A DNA stretch of 6,696 bases from Pseudomonadota bacterium. Its GTDB lineage: Bacteria; Desulfobacterota; BSN033; G020346125. Shown here piece after piece: positions 6,498 through 6,696 of the stretch (position 1 is the stretch's first letter; each line of letters opens with the position of its first letter). Below the pieces are notes generated by a model. That model was not told where the DNA came from and did not search any database. It worked only from the letters and a program-made list of their open reading frames with translations. The position numbers and the translations under genes were made by a program. The stretch is taken from assembly GCA_030673585.1 (NCBI GenBank), contig DAOVIU010000061.1:1-6696 (forward strand), in the 5' to 3' direction.

Positions 6498-6696
6498 TTA
6501 CGGGTAGATGCCCCGATCTTTGGTGGCCTGGACGACTCGATCTACTGCCAGGGTGTATGCTGCCATTTTCATGCTAATCTTTTCCCTTTCCGAGATCTCG
6601 AGGACTCTCCTGAAGCTGTCGGAGAGTATCCTGCGAAGTTCGCTATTGATCCGTTCTTCCGGCCAGAAATACTCCTGGATATTCTGTACCCACTCG
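6498..6696 (-). CDS. gdhA: Glutamate dehydrogenase, C-terminal end (partial)
   Basis: The last 65 codons of a gene running off the window end in a TAA at 6498-6500. The translated end, EWVQNIQEYFWPEERIN through MAAYTLAVDRVVQA to RGIYP, is the C-terminus typical of hexameric Glu/Leu/Phe/Val dehydrogenases, most like glutamate dehydrogenase. The enzyme interconverts glutamate with 2-oxoglutarate and ammonia using NAD(P). The coenzyme cannot be told because the nucleotide-binding domain is outside the window. Only 50 bases separate it from the IMP cyclohydrolase start, with no clear promoter or terminator between, so the two are probably co-transcribed. Leucine or phenylalanine dehydrogenase is possible but less likely, given the EWVQN and RGIYP ends. 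Confidence 0.85.
   Translation of the reverse strand, partial: EWVQNIQEYFWPEERINSELRRILSDSFRRVLEISEREKISMKMAAYTLAVDRVVQATKDRGIYP

Noticed and set aside
1..6696. A novel defence, mobile or secretion system
   Set aside because: All substantial frames belong to known housekeeping or efflux families, the gaps are short, and no repeats, integrase, transposase or unusual gene cassette is present.

Overview
The window is ordinary bacterial chromosome and is almost entirely coding. The organism is Gram-negative, because the left half encodes an inner-membrane RND efflux pump. The coding sequence is moderately GC-rich. A one-domain IMP cyclohydrolase set directly before purD and purE is, from memory, a pattern of some Desulfobacterota/Deltaproteobacteria-like lineages. 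I offer that placement only as a lean. No tRNA, rRNA, CRISPR array, insertion sequence or phage gene was seen.

Plus strand, 1-3206: a probable tail of an upstream gene overlaps, by ATGA, the start of a complete 1056-residue HAE1-type RND transporter. This is the usual arrangement when a periplasmic adaptor gene precedes its pump. Bases 3207-3301 are a very AT-rich spacer (about 25% G+C by hand count) between two convergent transcription units.

Minus strand, 6696 down to 3302: a tightly packed unit reads gdhA (3' end only), then a stand-alone IMP cyclohydrolase (purH N-terminal domain), purD, purE and tsaC. Gaps are 50, 34 and 75 bases, and purE and tsaC overlap by GTGA. PurD makes glycinamide ribonucleotide (step 2 of purine synthesis). 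PurE makes 4-carboxyaminoimidazole ribonucleotide (step 6, second half). The cyclohydrolase closes the ring to IMP (last step). TsaC makes threonylcarbamoyl-AMP for the t6A modification of tRNA. Glutamate dehydrogenase links ammonia and glutamate to this nitrogen-demanding pathway.

The main irregularities are a one-base frameshift that splits purD in two, the absence of the AICAR formyltransferase domain from the PurH protein, and a perfect 13-bp inverted repeat inside tsaC. I found no convincing sign of an undescribed system. The most useful follow-ups are whether the purD frameshift is real and where the missing formyltransferase is encoded.
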